Part shown: piece by piece, positions 25,104-35,412 of the stretch
Position numbering within the stretch: position 1 is the first letter of the stretch
How the letters are laid out: each line of letters begins with the position of its first letter
Assembly (NCBI GenBank): GCA_046081125.1
Contig: JBJTVH010000097.1
Location: forward strand, 32,367 to 96,366
Direction: 5' to 3'
Length of the DNA: 64,000 nucleotides
DNA from: JBEIFW01 sp046081125
Lineage (GTDB): Bacteria > Actinomycetota > Acidimicrobiia > Acidimicrobiales > Ilumatobacteraceae
The notes under the pieces: model-generated
Told to the model about the DNA's origin: nothing
Databases searched by the model: none
Seen by the model: the letters and a program-made list of their open reading frames with translations, nothing else
Translations under genes and position numbers: made by a program

Positions 25104-26049
25104 GCGACACCTCGATCCCCGTGGTGCCCACCGGCCCAGAGGTCTGGCGCCGCCACGCCGCCGAGCACGTCGTCGAGCAGTCGATCGACGAATCCTCCGG
25201 GCCGGTGTCGGCCCGCAAGCGGTTCCTGCGCCGGTTCCTGCGGCAGCGACTCGCGCTGATCTCGCTCGGGTTCTTGGTGCTCATCATCCTGGTGGCGATC
25301 TTCGCGCCGGTGCTCGCACCGTTCGATCCCGACAAGACGAACGTGCTCGAGCGGTTCGCCTCGCCGTCGGGCAAGCATTGGCTCGGCACCGATCAGCTCG
25401 GCCGCGACACGTTGAGCCGCATGCTCTTCGGCGCCCGGGTTTCGCTGATCGCCGCGTTCCAGGCGGTCGGTATCGCGCTGCTGCTCGGCCTGATCCCCGG
25501 CCTCGTCGCCGGCTACTTCGGCCGGTGGATCGACGTGACGATCATGCGGATCGCCGAGGCGATCATGACCTTCCCGCCGCTGCTGCTCGCCATCGCCATC
25601 GTCGCCGTGCGGGGCCCCGGCCTCGGCAACGCGATGCTGGCGGTCGGCATCGTGTCGGCCCCCCGGTTCGCCCGCCTGGTGCGCGGTCTCGTGCTCGCCG
25701 TGCGGGAGGAGACCTACATCGAGGCCTCGCGTTCGATCGGCACGCCGACGGCGAGGATCCTGCGGCGACACGTGTTGCCGAACATCCTGTCGCCGCTGGT
25801 GGTCCAGATCTCGCTGGCGCTCGGGTTCTCGATGTTGGCCGAAGCGGGCCTGTCGTTCCTTGGTCTGGGGGTGCGCCCGCCGCAGGCCTCGTGGGGCTCG
25901 CTGCTGCAGGTGGCCTACGCCAACCTGAGCCAGAACACCTTCCAGGCGATCCCACCCGGCGTGGCCATCATGATCTGCGTGCTTGCGTTCAACCTGCTCG
26001 GCGACGGCCTCCGGGACTCGCTCGGCAAAGAGATCCGTCGGGGGAAGTG

Positions 26050-26050
<1 letters not shown>
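25100..26050 (+). CDS. Dipeptide/oligopeptide ABC transporter permease (DppC-like)
   Basis: A 316-residue permease of the DppC/OppC branch: a 45-residue cytoplasmic N-terminal region, the first helix (LALISLGFLVLIILVAIFAP), then HWLGTDQLGRDTLSRMLFG, which is the branch signature, and an EAA loop with TYIEASRSIGTPTARILRRH. It pairs with the upstream permease. Both ends overlap neighbours by 1-4 bases (ATGA with dppB, TGATG with dppD), so the operon is tightly coupled. Confidence 0.93.
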
Positions 26051-27038
<988 letters not shown>

Positions 27039-27042
<4 letters not shown>

Positions 27043-28082
27043 ACGAGCCTGCAACCGCGACGGCGTCCGGCGGCGACGTCCTGCTGTCGATCGAGGACCT
27101 GCACGTCACGTTCCGGCGCCGCCGGACCGACCGACCGGTGCGGGCGGTCAACGGGGTGAGCTTCACGCTCGATCGCGGTGAGACGATCGGAGTGGTGGGG
27201 GAATCCGGGTCCGGGAAGTCCACCATCGCCCGGGCGGTCATGCGGTTGGTGCCCGCCGAGCGGGGACGCGCCGTGCTCGACGGCCGTGACCTGCTGACGT
27301 TGGGCGGCGCCGATCTGCGCAACGCCCGCAGGGACGTCCAGATGGTGTTCCAGGACCCATACTCGTCGATGAACCCCTCGATGGTGGTCGCCGACATCAT
27401 CGGCGAGCCGCTCGAGGTGCAGGCGGGGATCAAGGGCGCCGCACGCGACAAGCGGGTGGCCGAACTGCTCGACAACGTCGGGCTGTCGTCGCGGCACCTG
27501 CAGCGGTATCCGTACGAGTTCTCCGGCGGGCAGCGCCAGCGCATCGCGATCGCCCGGGCGCTCGCGAACCGCCCGAAGCTCGTGATCCTCGACGAGGCGG
27601 TGTCGGCGCTCGACGTGTCGACGCAGAACCAGATCATCAACCTCCTCGAGGACCTGCAGCACGGCACCGGCGTGTCGTTCCTGTTCATCGCCCACGACCT
27701 CGCCGTCGTGCGCCACATCGCTCGCCGCACCGTGGTGCTCTACCTCGGCCGGGTGATGGAGGAGGGGCCCTCGGAGCGCATCTTCGAAACGCCGGCCCAC
27801 CCGTACTCGGAGGCCTTGCTCTCGGCGGTGCCGATCCCCAACCCGGCCGTCCAGCGCCAGCGGTCGCGTGTCGTGCTGTCGGGTGAACCACCGGACCCGA
27901 GCAACCCGCCGCCGGGCTGCCCGTTCGCGGCCCGGTGCACCTACGTCATGGACATCTGCCGCACCGCGATGCCCGAGCCGACCCCGGTTGACGGCGGCGG
28001 CATCGTGGCCTGCCACCTGCAGACATCGGGCCCGGCGCTCGCCAGCCGCACCCTCTCGGCGTTGTCAGTCCGGCCCGGCTGA
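27039..28082 (+). CDS. Dipeptide/oligopeptide ABC transporter ATPase (DppF-like)
   Basis: A 347-residue second ATPase of the importer, with Walker A GESGSGKST, MVFQDPYSSMNPS, signature FSGGQRQRIAIARAL and Walker B LVILDEAVSALD. The C-terminal cluster is CPFAARCTYVMDIC. Start GTG 27039 overlaps the dppD stop. The last 18 bases overlap the convergent ABC ATPase gene. With the binding protein and both permeases this completes a five-gene importer. Confidence 0.93.
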
Positions 28083-28886
28083 CCAGGCGGACCAGCGCAG
28101 CCCCCGGCGCTCGAGCGTCAGCGAGAGCCCGAAGCACGCCGACAGCGTGTGGGCCGTCAACGTCTCCTCGAGCGGCCCGGCAGCGAGCACGCGGCCCTCG
28201 CGCAGCAGCAGGGCGTGCGTGAAGCCCGGAGGGATCTCGTCGACGTGGTGGGTGACGAGCACGGTGGCCGGAGCGGTCGGATCTGCGGCGAGACCGGCGA
28301 GCGAGGCGACCAACTCCTCCCGGCCGGCGAGGTCCAACCCGGCGGTCGGCTCGTCGAGCAGGAGCAGTCCCGGGTCGGTCATCAACGTCCGGGCGAGCAG
28401 GGTCCGCTGTTGTTCACCCGACGACAGCGAGCCCACCTCCCGCTCGGCGAGATGGGCCACGCCGAGCCGCCCGAGCTGGGCCACGGCCCGGTCCCGATCG
28501 GCGTCGTCGTAGCGGTGCCACCACGGTTCGAGCGCGGCGTGCTTGGCCGTCATCACGACCTCGGTGGCGGTGAGCTGCGGTCGGAGTTGCTGCGCGAGCG
28601 ACGAGGACGCCACCCCGACCCGGGTGCGCAGGGTGCGCACGTCGGTGCGGCCCAGGGTCTCGCCGAGCACCTCGACGACGCCGGCGCTCGGATGCAGGTA
28701 GAGCGACGCGATCCCCACGAGGCTCGTCTTGCCGGAGCCGTTGCGGCCCAACACCACCCAGCGCTCGTTGCGGCGCACGGTCCAGTCGATGCCGTCGAGC
28801 AGCGGGCGCGCCCCGCGGACCAGTCGCACTCCCTGGAGGCGCAGCGCCGGCACGTCGGCGGCGCCGGGGTCCGGTTGCGCGGTCAT
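28065..28886 (-). CDS. Stand-alone ABC transporter ATPase
   Basis: A 273-residue ATPase with Walker A GRNGSGKTS, signature LSSGEQQRTLLARTL and Walker B LLLLDEPTAGLD, followed by an intact H-loop (VTHHVDEIPPG). The overall pattern (strong RNERWVVLGRNGSGKT opening, VGVASSSLAQQL) resembles the ModF/YlmA-type soluble ABC ATPases, which lack permeases. No permease gene is near. Its ATG overlaps the stop of the thiamine-diphosphate enzyme gene (ATGA, 28883-28886), so the two are cotranslated; why they are paired is unclear. The 3' end overlaps dppF. Confidence 0.85.
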   Translation of the reverse strand: MTAQPDPGAADVPALRLQGVRLVRGARPLLDGIDWTVRRNERWVVLGRNGSGKTSLVGIASLYLHPSAGVVEVLGETLGRTDVRTLRTRVGVASSSLAQQLRPQLTATEVVMTAKHAALEPWWHRYDDADRDRAVAQLGRLGVAHLAEREVGSLSSGEQQRTLLARTLMTDPGLLLLDEPTAGLDLAGREELVASLAGLAADPTAPATVLVTHHVDEIPPGFTHALLLREGRVLAAGPLEETLTAHTLSACFGLSLTLERRGLRWSAWSAGPD

Positions 28887-30538
28887 TCGGCCGAGATCGG
28901 CAGCTCGACGAGCGCCGGGCGGCCGCTGGCCGCCGCAGTGCGCACGGCGTCGCTCGCATCGTCGAGCGAGTCGACCCGCACGGCGGGCACACCGAGCGAC
29001 GTCGCGAGGCCGACGAAATCGACCGCCGGGTCGACGAGGTCGAGGGCGACGAACCGGCCGGTGCGGACCGAATCGCCCTTCATGGCCCGCACGTTGTTCT
29101 TCAGGATCCGGTACTGGCGGTTGTTGAACACGGTGAACACCACCGGCAGCTGCTCGTGGGCCGCGGTCCACAGCGCCTGCGGGGAGTACATCGCCGAGCC
29201 GTCGCCCACGGCGGACAGCACCGGCAGCGTGCGCTCGTGGGCGAGGGCGACACCGAGCGCAGCGGGCATGCCCCAACCGAGCCCGCCGCCCTTGCAGAAG
29301 AAGTACCGGCCCGGCTCGCTCCAACGGTGGAAGCTGCGCACGAAGCCGCCCGTCGTGATCGCTTCGTCGACCACGGCAGCGCCCGGGGGCATGGCGCGCA
29401 CGACGGCATGGGCGGCGGCCATCGGATCGAACGGCGCTGCGCCGTACCGGGATCGTGCCGACTCCTCGAAGTGCTCGAGCTCGGACTGCCGGCGGGTGGC
29501 CGCAGCGGCGACCGCATCGGCGGCGGCCGCGGCATCGACCCGGCCGGCGACGAGCGCCGATAGCGCCCGCAACGACACCCGGGCATCGCCCACCGCCCCC
29601 CAACGCACCGGATAGGTGCGCCCGAGGTGCTGGTGGTCGGGCGCGAGATGGAGCAGTTCGGTGCCCTCGGGCAGCGGTGAGCCGTCGCTGTACGGGTAGA
29701 CGAGGAACGGCTGGCGACCGACGTAGAACAGGCGCCGGTACCGGGCCAGCGCGGCGCGTGCCCCCGAGGCGAGCATCGGGAGCATCCCGGCGAACAGCGG
29801 GTGCTGGGCGGGGAACACCCCGGTGCCGTGGAGCGGCGCGGCGAACACCGGGGCGCCGAGGGCTTCGGCAAGTGCCGCGAGCTCGGCGTGGGCCCGCTCG
29901 TCGTGCACGCTGTCGCCTGCGACCAACGCCACGGAGCCGATCGGCTCGGAGGTGAGGAGGTCGGCCAACTCCTCGAGGGCGCCGGCGGTGGCGCCACCAT
30001 GGATCATCGAGGCGGGCGGCACCGGGGCATCGCCCTCCTCGTCGAGGGTCGACATCGGCAGGCTGACGAACACCGGCCCGACCGGGGGCGCAGCGGCGTC
30101 GTGGAAGGCGCGCCGCATCACCGTGCCCAACTCCCGCAACGTGCGCACCTCGTGGGCCCACTTGGTGACCGGGCGCGCCAGGCCGACGAGGTCGCCGGAC
30201 AGCATCGGATCGGCCTCGATGTGGCCGTAATGCTGCTGGCCGGCGGTGACCACGAGCGGCGAGTTGTTGGCCTGGGCGTTGGTGAGGTTGCCGATGGCGT
30301 TGCCGACACCCGCCGAGGTGTGAAGGTTCAGCAACGCCGGCCGGCCGGTCGCCTGGGCGTAGCCATCGGCCATGCCGACCGCGGTCGCCTCCTGGAGCGC
30401 CAGCACGTAGTGGAGGTCCTCGGCGTCGGCCAGGGCGTCGATGAGCGGCAGCTCGGTCGAGCCGGGATTGCCGAACAGGTACCGCACGCCTTCGGTGCGC
30501 AGGACTTCGAGGAGGGCGTCGCGTCCGGAACGGGCCAT
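28883..30538 (-). CDS. Thiamine-diphosphate enzyme, benzoylformate decarboxylase-like
   Basis: A 551-residue enzyme with three domains. FGNPGSTELP near residues 22-31 matches the benzoylformate decarboxylase opening (GNPGS.ELP), with the catalytic Glu in ALQEATA; NLHTSAGVGNAIGN carries the His corresponding to His70; the ThDP motif runs from GDGSAMYSPQ to VFNN. It should decarboxylate an aromatic or branched 2-keto acid to an aldehyde; oxalyl-CoA or acetolactate activities are less likely. ATG 30538 lies 7 bases after a TAAGTT -10 element. A 4-base overlap links it to the ABC ATPase gene. Confidence 0.85.
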   Translation of the reverse strand: MARSGRDALLEVLRTEGVRYLFGNPGSTELPLIDALADAEDLHYVLALQEATAVGMADGYAQATGRPALLNLHTSAGVGNAIGNLTNAQANNSPLVVTAGQQHYGHIEADPMLSGDLVGLARPVTKWAHEVRTLRELGTVMRRAFHDAAAPPVGPVFVSLPMSTLDEEGDAPVPPASMIHGGATAGALEELADLLTSEPIGSVALVAGDSVHDERAHAELAALAEALGAPVFAAPLHGTGVFPAQHPLFAGMLPMLASGARAALARYRRLFYVGRQPFLVYPYSDGSPLPEGTELLHLAPDHQHLGRTYPVRWGAVGDARVSLRALSALVAGRVDAAAAADAVAAAATRRQSELEHFEESARSRYGAAPFDPMAAAHAVVRAMPPGAAVVDEAITTGGFVRSFHRWSEPGRYFFCKGGGLGWGMPAALGVALAHERTLPVLSAVGDGSAMYSPQALWTAAHEQLPVVFTVFNNRQYRILKNNVRAMKGDSVRTGRFVALDLVDPAVDFVGLATSLGVPAVRVDSLDDASDAVRTAAASGRPALVELPISAE

Positions 30539-30545
30539 GGAGGCG

Positions 30546-30551
30546 AACTTA
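30546..30551 (-). promoter_or_regulatory. Leaderless -10 element of the decarboxylase-like gene
   Basis: TAAGTT ends 7 bases before ATG 30538 and overlaps the end of the upstream ABC exporter gene. Confidence 0.4.
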
Positions 30552-32486
30552 GCCCTGGGCAGCCACAGCCTCGTCCGGGCCGGCGCCGCCCGCAGCGGCC
30601 CAGGCGGCGTGGAGGGCGGCATAGTGACCGCCGAGCGCCACGAGTTCGTCGTGGGTGCCGAGCTCGACGATCGTGCCCCGCTCGACCACGGCGATGCGGT
30701 CGGCCCGCATGGCCGTCGCGAGCCGATGGGCGATCAGCACGGCGGTCCGCCCGGCAAGGACGGCATCGAGCGCCCGCTCGACCTGGGACTCCGAGGCGAG
30801 ATCCAGGTTGGAGGTGGCCTCGTCGAGGATCAGCACGCGCGGGCGGGCGAGGAAGGCGCGGGCCAGCGCGAGGAGCTGACGTTCGCCAGCCGACAGCGAC
30901 ACGCCCCGCTCGTGCACCGGCGCGTCGAGACCCTCGGGAAGCCGTGCCACGAGATCGTCGAGTCCGACGGCCTGGCACGCGGCGCGCACCTCGTCGTCGG
31001 TGGCGTCCGGTCGGCCGAAGGTGAGGTTGTGCCGCAACGAGCCGGCGAACAGGAACGGCTCTTGCGGCACGATGCCGAGCTGGCGGCGAAGGGAGGCCTG
31101 GGTGACGGTGCGCACGTCGACCCCGTCGACGGCGACCGTGCCCGCCGTCGGGTCGTAGAAGCGGGCGACGAGCTTCGCGATCGTCGACTTGCCGGCGCCG
31201 GTGGTGCCGACGAAGGCCACGGTCTCGCCCGGGGCGATGGACAGCGACACGTCGCGCAGGACGGGCACGCCCGGGTCGTACCCGAACGTCACCCGGTCGA
31301 GGGTGATCGCACCGTCGATCGGCCCGAGCACCGTGGCGTCGGGAGCGTCGGCGACGGAAGGTTCGGTGGCGAGCAGATCCCGCAGCTTGGCCACCGCCGC
31401 CTGCCCGGACTGGTAGGTGGTGTAGAGCTGCACGAGCGACTGGATCGGGGCGAAGAACGCGGTCAGGTAGAGCACGAACGCCGCCAGCTCACCGATCGAC
31501 AGCGAGCCGTCGATGACCATCGTGCCGCCGACGCCGAGGACCACGACCTGACCGAGCGCACCGACGAGGTCGGTGGCGGCGCTGAACGTGGCGTTCTGCG
31601 TGGCGGTCGCGACGTTCGCCTCCCGATACCGGCCGACGACCATGCGGTGCGACACCAGGTTGTAGGCCCGCCGGTTGAACGCCGTGATGATGCGGATCCC
31701 CGACAGGTTCTCCGACAGGTCTGCGAGCACCTCAGCGATGCGGTCCCGAACGACGCCGTAGGAGCGGTCCGACGCCCGCCGGTACCAGACCGTGAGCGCG
31801 AGCAGCGGGGGCAGGACCACGGCGACGGTCACGAGGGCGAGCACCGGTTGGAGGCCGAAGAGGATGGCGGTGACGAGGACCAGCGTGAGCGCCTGCACGA
31901 TCAGGTTGACGATCCCGTCCTGCAGCAACTGCGACAGCGCATCGATGTCGCTCGTCATGCGGGTCATCACCCGCCCGGCCTTTTCGTCGGTGTAGTAGTC
32001 GACCGAGAGGCGCTGGAGATGGTCGAACACCCGTAGGCGCAGCCGGTAGAGCAGGCGCTCGCCCAGCACCCCGGTCCACGCGACGCGCGCTGCGCCGGCG
32101 GCGACCGACACCACGACGGTGAGCAGGTAGAGGCCGGCGACGGTGACCAGCACGCCGGTGTCTCCCGCTCGCACGCCGTCGTCGATGCCGCGCTGGGTCA
32201 GCACCCCGCCGGCCTGCAGCGCCAGCGACTCGACCACGACCAGGCCGAGCGCGCCGGCGAGTCCGAGCCGGTGCTCGGCGAGGAAGCTGCGCAAAGTGAA
32301 CGGACGCCGGTCCTCGAGGCGCGGCCGGTGGGCGACGTCCGGCTCGGGATGCTCGGGCTCCCGGGCCAGGATCCGCTCGGCTCGTTCCCGCAGCTCGCTC
32401 GGCACCCCGGCGAAGGGCAGGCCGTTGGCGGCGCTCACCTGCGCCCCGCCCGGCCCGAAGAAGCCACCGCCGCCGCCACCCATCAT
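30549..32486 (-). CDS. ABC exporter half-transporter, second subunit
   Basis: A 645-residue type IV ABC exporter: Gly-rich N-terminus, about 60 residues of cytoplasmic extension, six membrane helices (about 80-370), then an ATPase with Walker A GTTGAGKST, modified signature LSAGERQLLALARAF and canonical Walker B VLILDEATSNLD with the catalytic Glu. The start ATG 32486 overlaps the stop of the partner gene (ATGA). The complementary asymmetry in the two ATPases (normal Walker B but altered signature here; the reverse in the partner) marks a heterodimeric exporter of the BmrCD/TM287-288 class. The substrate is unknown: lipids or drugs are typical. Confidence 0.9.
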   Translation of the reverse strand: MMGGGGGGFFGPGGAQVSAANGLPFAGVPSELRERAERILAREPEHPEPDVAHRPRLEDRRPFTLRSFLAEHRLGLAGALGLVVVESLALQAGGVLTQRGIDDGVRAGDTGVLVTVAGLYLLTVVVSVAAGAARVAWTGVLGERLLYRLRLRVFDHLQRLSVDYYTDEKAGRVMTRMTSDIDALSQLLQDGIVNLIVQALTLVLVTAILFGLQPVLALVTVAVVLPPLLALTVWYRRASDRSYGVVRDRIAEVLADLSENLSGIRIITAFNRRAYNLVSHRMVVGRYREANVATATQNATFSAATDLVGALGQVVVLGVGGTMVIDGSLSIGELAAFVLYLTAFFAPIQSLVQLYTTYQSGQAAVAKLRDLLATEPSVADAPDATVLGPIDGAITLDRVTFGYDPGVPVLRDVSLSIAPGETVAFVGTTGAGKSTIAKLVARFYDPTAGTVAVDGVDVRTVTQASLRRQLGIVPQEPFLFAGSLRHNLTFGRPDATDDEVRAACQAVGLDDLVARLPEGLDAPVHERGVSLSAGERQLLALARAFLARPRVLILDEATSNLDLASESQVERALDAVLAGRTAVLIAHRLATAMRADRIAVVERGTIVELGTHDELVALGGHYAALHAAWAAAGGAGPDEAVAAQG

Positions 32487-34312
32487 GACGGCGTCGCCTC
32501 CTCGGCCCGGGCGAGCACCTCGGCGTACCGGGGTTCCCGGGCGAGCAGCTCGGCGTGGGTGCCCTCGGCCACCACCCGGCCGGCGTCGATCAGCACGACC
32601 CGGTCGGCGAGCAGGATCGTCGACAGCCGGTGGGCGATGAGCACCGTCGTTCGGCCGGCCCGGCGCCGGTGCAGCGCCTCGTGGATCGCTTCCTCGACCC
32701 GGGCGTCGATGGCGCTCGTGGCGTCGTCGAGGACGAGCACCGTGGGGTCGGCGAGCAGGGTCCGGGCGATCGACAGCCGTTGGCGTTGCCCGCCCGACAG
32801 GTCGTAGCCGCGCTCGCCGAGCACGGTGCGATCGCCCTCGGGGAGCTCGGCGACGAACGTGCTCGCCTGGGCGTCGGCGATCGCTGCGGCGATCTCGCCG
32901 TCGGGGGCGTCCGGCCGGGCGAACGCGACGTTGTCCCGCACCGAGGCCGAGAACAGGAACGGTTCGTCGAGGACGAGCCCGACGTGGTGGCGGACGCTAT
33001 CGAGGGTGAGGTCGCGCACGTCCCGGCCGTCGAGCAGCACCGCCCCGTCGCGCACGTCGTAGAAGCGGGCGATCGCCCGGGCGACGGTCGACTTGCCGCA
33101 GCCGGTCCGCCCGACGATCGCCACGGTCTCGCCCGGTTCGATGACGAGGTCGAACCCGCGCAACACGTCGTCGTGGTCGCCGTAGCCGAAGCGGACCGAT
33201 CGCAACTCGACGCGGCCGTGCGCCTCGACGAGGTCGACCGCGCCGGGTCGGTCCTGCACGGTGGGGGCTTCGTCGAGCACCTCGTAGATCCGCCCGGCCG
33301 AGGCCTTGGCCCGCTGGCCCAGGATCAAGATGGTGGCGAGAAACCGGAACGGGGCCTGCAGCAGCACGACGTAGGCGTTGAACGCAACGAGGGCGCCCAC
33401 GGTGACCTCGCCGTCGATCGCAAGGTGGCCGCCGTACACCAGCACGACGACCAGACCGATCCGCGGGAGGTTCTCCAACAACGGCCCCCAGCGGGCGCGT
33501 GATGAGTTCTGCGCCAGGTTCGCCCACCGCAACCGTTGCGCCGCACGGGCCAGCGACCGCAACTCGCGATCCTCGGCGGCGAAGCCCTTCACCACTCGGG
33601 CACCTTGGATGTTCTCGTCGACGATGGTCGCGATCTCCGCGGCACGGCCCTGCACGATCCACGACAACGGGAACAGTTGGTTGCGCAGGTGATGGCCGAC
33701 CGCGTACGTGATGGGCAGGGTGGCGAGCGCGGCCAGGGTCAGCCCGACATGGATCGACAGCATCAGCACGAGCGCCACGGCGAGACTCGCAACCTGCAGT
33801 CCGAGCAACGGTGCGAACGTGGTGAACATCTGGACGCTGCGGATGTCGGAGTTGGCCCGGGAGATCAGCTGCCCCGACTGCACCCGGTCGTAGAACGCGA
33901 ACGACAGGCGCGTGAGGTGCTCGTGCATCAACAGCCGAAGGCGCTCCTCGAGCCGGTAGGCGATGCCGAACAGGGTGCGCCGGTAGGCGAAGGTGACGAC
34001 CGCACGGCCGACGGCGAGGCCGACGAGGATCCACAGGTACCGCGCGAGCGGGGCGTCGCGCGCGATGAGGGCCCGGTCGATCGCATCCATGCTCACCCGC
34101 GGCAGCAGCGTGCCCGCGATCATGGCAACCAGCGCCCCGGCCAGCGCGAGCGAGAACCGGGCCCGTTCGCCGCCGAGGACGGGCCACAGCCGGCGGAACC
34201 ACCCGAGGGCGGGGTCGGGGTGGATCGACACCGACGGCGCCGGGTACGGCGACGGTGGCGGCGCCGCTGCGAACCGCCGCGTCGGCGCGCCGGTGGCGAG
34301 ATCCTCGATCAC
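32483..34312 (-). CDS. ABC exporter half-transporter, first subunit (degenerate Walker B)
   Basis: A 609-residue ABC exporter half: six membrane helices (about 45-330) and an ATPase with Walker A GRTGCGKST, canonical signature LSGGQRQRLSIARTL and Walker B VLVLDDATSAID, where Asp replaces the catalytic Glu. That residue change, with the altered signature of the second subunit, yields one degenerate and one consensus nucleotide site in the heterodimer. GTG 34312 is 6 bases after a TACGGT -10 element and no ribosome-binding site is seen. It heads the two-gene exporter operon. Confidence 0.9.
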   Translation of the reverse strand: MIEDLATGAPTRRFAAAPPPSPYPAPSVSIHPDPALGWFRRLWPVLGGERARFSLALAGALVAMIAGTLLPRVSMDAIDRALIARDAPLARYLWILVGLAVGRAVVTFAYRRTLFGIAYRLEERLRLLMHEHLTRLSFAFYDRVQSGQLISRANSDIRSVQMFTTFAPLLGLQVASLAVALVLMLSIHVGLTLAALATLPITYAVGHHLRNQLFPLSWIVQGRAAEIATIVDENIQGARVVKGFAAEDRELRSLARAAQRLRWANLAQNSSRARWGPLLENLPRIGLVVVLVYGGHLAIDGEVTVGALVAFNAYVVLLQAPFRFLATILILGQRAKASAGRIYEVLDEAPTVQDRPGAVDLVEAHGRVELRSVRFGYGDHDDVLRGFDLVIEPGETVAIVGRTGCGKSTVARAIARFYDVRDGAVLLDGRDVRDLTLDSVRHHVGLVLDEPFLFSASVRDNVAFARPDAPDGEIAAAIADAQASTFVAELPEGDRTVLGERGYDLSGGQRQRLSIARTLLADPTVLVLDDATSAIDARVEEAIHEALHRRRAGRTTVLIAHRLSTILLADRVVLIDAGRVVAEGTHAELLAREPRYAEVLARAEEATPS

Positions 34313-34318
34313 ACGGGC

Positions 34319-34324
34319 ACCGTA
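34319..34324 (-). promoter_or_regulatory. Leaderless -10 element of the ABC exporter operon
   Basis: TACGGT ends 6 bases before GTG 34312. Confidence 0.45.
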
Positions 34325-34367
34325 CCGCTGCGGGTTGGTGCCGGCTCGGTGCCGCGCGCTGCGCCCC

Positions 34368-35318
34368 TCAGCCGAGCGCGAGATCCACCTCGAGTCCGCG
34401 GTGGTCGCTCCCGGGGACCGTGAGCGTGCGCACCGCGCGGGCGACGAGCGGGCCGCGCACGAGCGCATGGTCGAGCCGCACGATCGGGGGGAACCACCGG
34501 TCGGCGGGCCACGAGGTGCTCCACGGGTCGCCGAGGTCGTCGTGGACGTCGCGCCAGGCTCCGAGCAGCCGCCGATACGGTCCGTTCCAGCGGGTCGCGT
34601 TGAAGTCGCCGATGACGACGCCGGGGCGGGCGTCGGACGCAAGTTGGCGGCCGAGCAGGGCCAGTTGGTCCTTCCACTGGGCGGCGGTCGTCTCCCCGAC
34701 CGGGGACCGCACGTGGACGGCGACGAGGCGCACCGCTCGGGTCGCGCCCGGTGGCCCCACCTCGACGACGAGATCCGGGAACCGGCGGCCGGCATACCCG
34801 TCGGGCACGCGCAGCGCGAGCCGGGACCGCACCACGATCCCGACCCCGACGCGATCGATCGGCACGGTGAAGGGGTAGGCGGCGGCCAGGCCGCTGCGCG
34901 CGAGCGCCGGGCCGTCGACGGCCCCGGCTTCGTCGAGCACGATCACGTCGGCGTCGCGGCGAGCGACGGCACGCAGCGCCCCATCGAGCTCGGCGTTGTG
35001 CCGGTAGAGGTTCGCAAACACGATGCGCAGGGTCGGCGCGTCCGCGGGCGCGGTCGGGGCGTCGGGCCAGAGGTCCGTCGCCACGGTGGGGGCCACGGCG
35101 ACGAGCTGGCCGGCGAGCACCAGCGCCGTCGTCACGATGGCGGGCAGCTGGCGCTGCGCAAGGGCGAGCGCGAGGGCAGCGGCTGCCACGACCGTCAGGT
35201 AGGGCAGCACGGCCACGGCCCACAGCACCGGCGGCGGACCGCTGCGCCGGGTGTGGAAGGCGACCTGCGCGACGACGAGGGGTGCAACGAGCAGCCAGGG
35301 CACCGCAAGCCACGACAC
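34368..35318 (-). CDS. Membrane-anchored endonuclease/exonuclease/phosphatase-fold protein
   Basis: A 316-residue protein. Three hydrophobic segments occupy residues 5-20, 30-52 and 58-80; the rest is an EEP (DNase I-like) domain, probably outside the membrane. Metal and catalytic residues visible are Asn in FANLYRHN, Glu in VLDEAG, the IGDFNATRWNGPY core, LDHAL and the final GSDHRGL. It could be a phosphodiesterase, nuclease or lipid phosphatase; the substrate is open. GTG 35318 is the only usual start codon in frame. The likely promoter lies farther upstream and first serves an 11-codon open frame. Confidence 0.82.
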   Translation of the reverse strand: MSWLAVPWLLVAPLVVAQVAFHTRRSGPPPVLWAVAVLPYLTVVAAAALALALAQRQLPAIVTTALVLAGQLVAVAPTVATDLWPDAPTAPADAPTLRIVFANLYRHNAELDGALRAVARRDADVIVLDEAGAVDGPALARSGLAAAYPFTVPIDRVGVGIVVRSRLALRVPDGYAGRRFPDLVVEVGPPGATRAVRLVAVHVRSPVGETTAAQWKDQLALLGRQLASDARPGVVIGDFNATRWNGPYRRLLGAWRDVHDDLGDPWSTSWPADRWFPPIVRLDHALVRGPLVARAVRTLTVPGSDHRGLEVDLALG

Positions 35319-35332
35319 GTGCGCGGCTCGGC

Positions 35333-35368
35333 TCAGCGGGCACCTCGCGCCGAACCGGGGATCACCAT
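35333..35368 (-). CDS. Possible 11-codon leaderless upstream ORF
   Basis: ATG 35368 lies 7 bases after a TAGCGT element and reads MVIPGSARGAR before TGA at 35335-35333, 14 bases before the EEP gene start in another frame. Position and spacing equal those of the leaderless genes in this window, so it may be translated and couple to the gene below it. No homologue is known to me and it could be fortuitous. Confidence 0.3.
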   Translation of the reverse strand: MVIPGSARGAR

Positions 35369-35373
35369 GGCCA

Positions 35374-35407
35374 GCACGCTACCGAGCACCTCGGCTCGGT
35401 AGCGTGC
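35374..35407. promoter_or_regulatory. Perfect inverted repeat holding two divergent -10 elements
   Basis: The arms GCACGCTACCGAG and CTCGGTAGCGTGC (13 bp, no mismatch) flank an 8-base spacer. Each arm contains a TAGCGT -10 element (35376-35381 minus, 35400-35405 plus) 7 bases from an ATG. It can be read as back-to-back promoters and also as an operator for a dimeric regulator. Confidence 0.6.
35400..35405 (+). promoter_or_regulatory. Leaderless -10 element of the cytochrome P450 gene
   Basis: TAGCGT ends 7 bases before ATG 35413, inside the right arm of the inverted repeat. Confidence 0.55.
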
Positions 35408-35412
35408 GTCCC

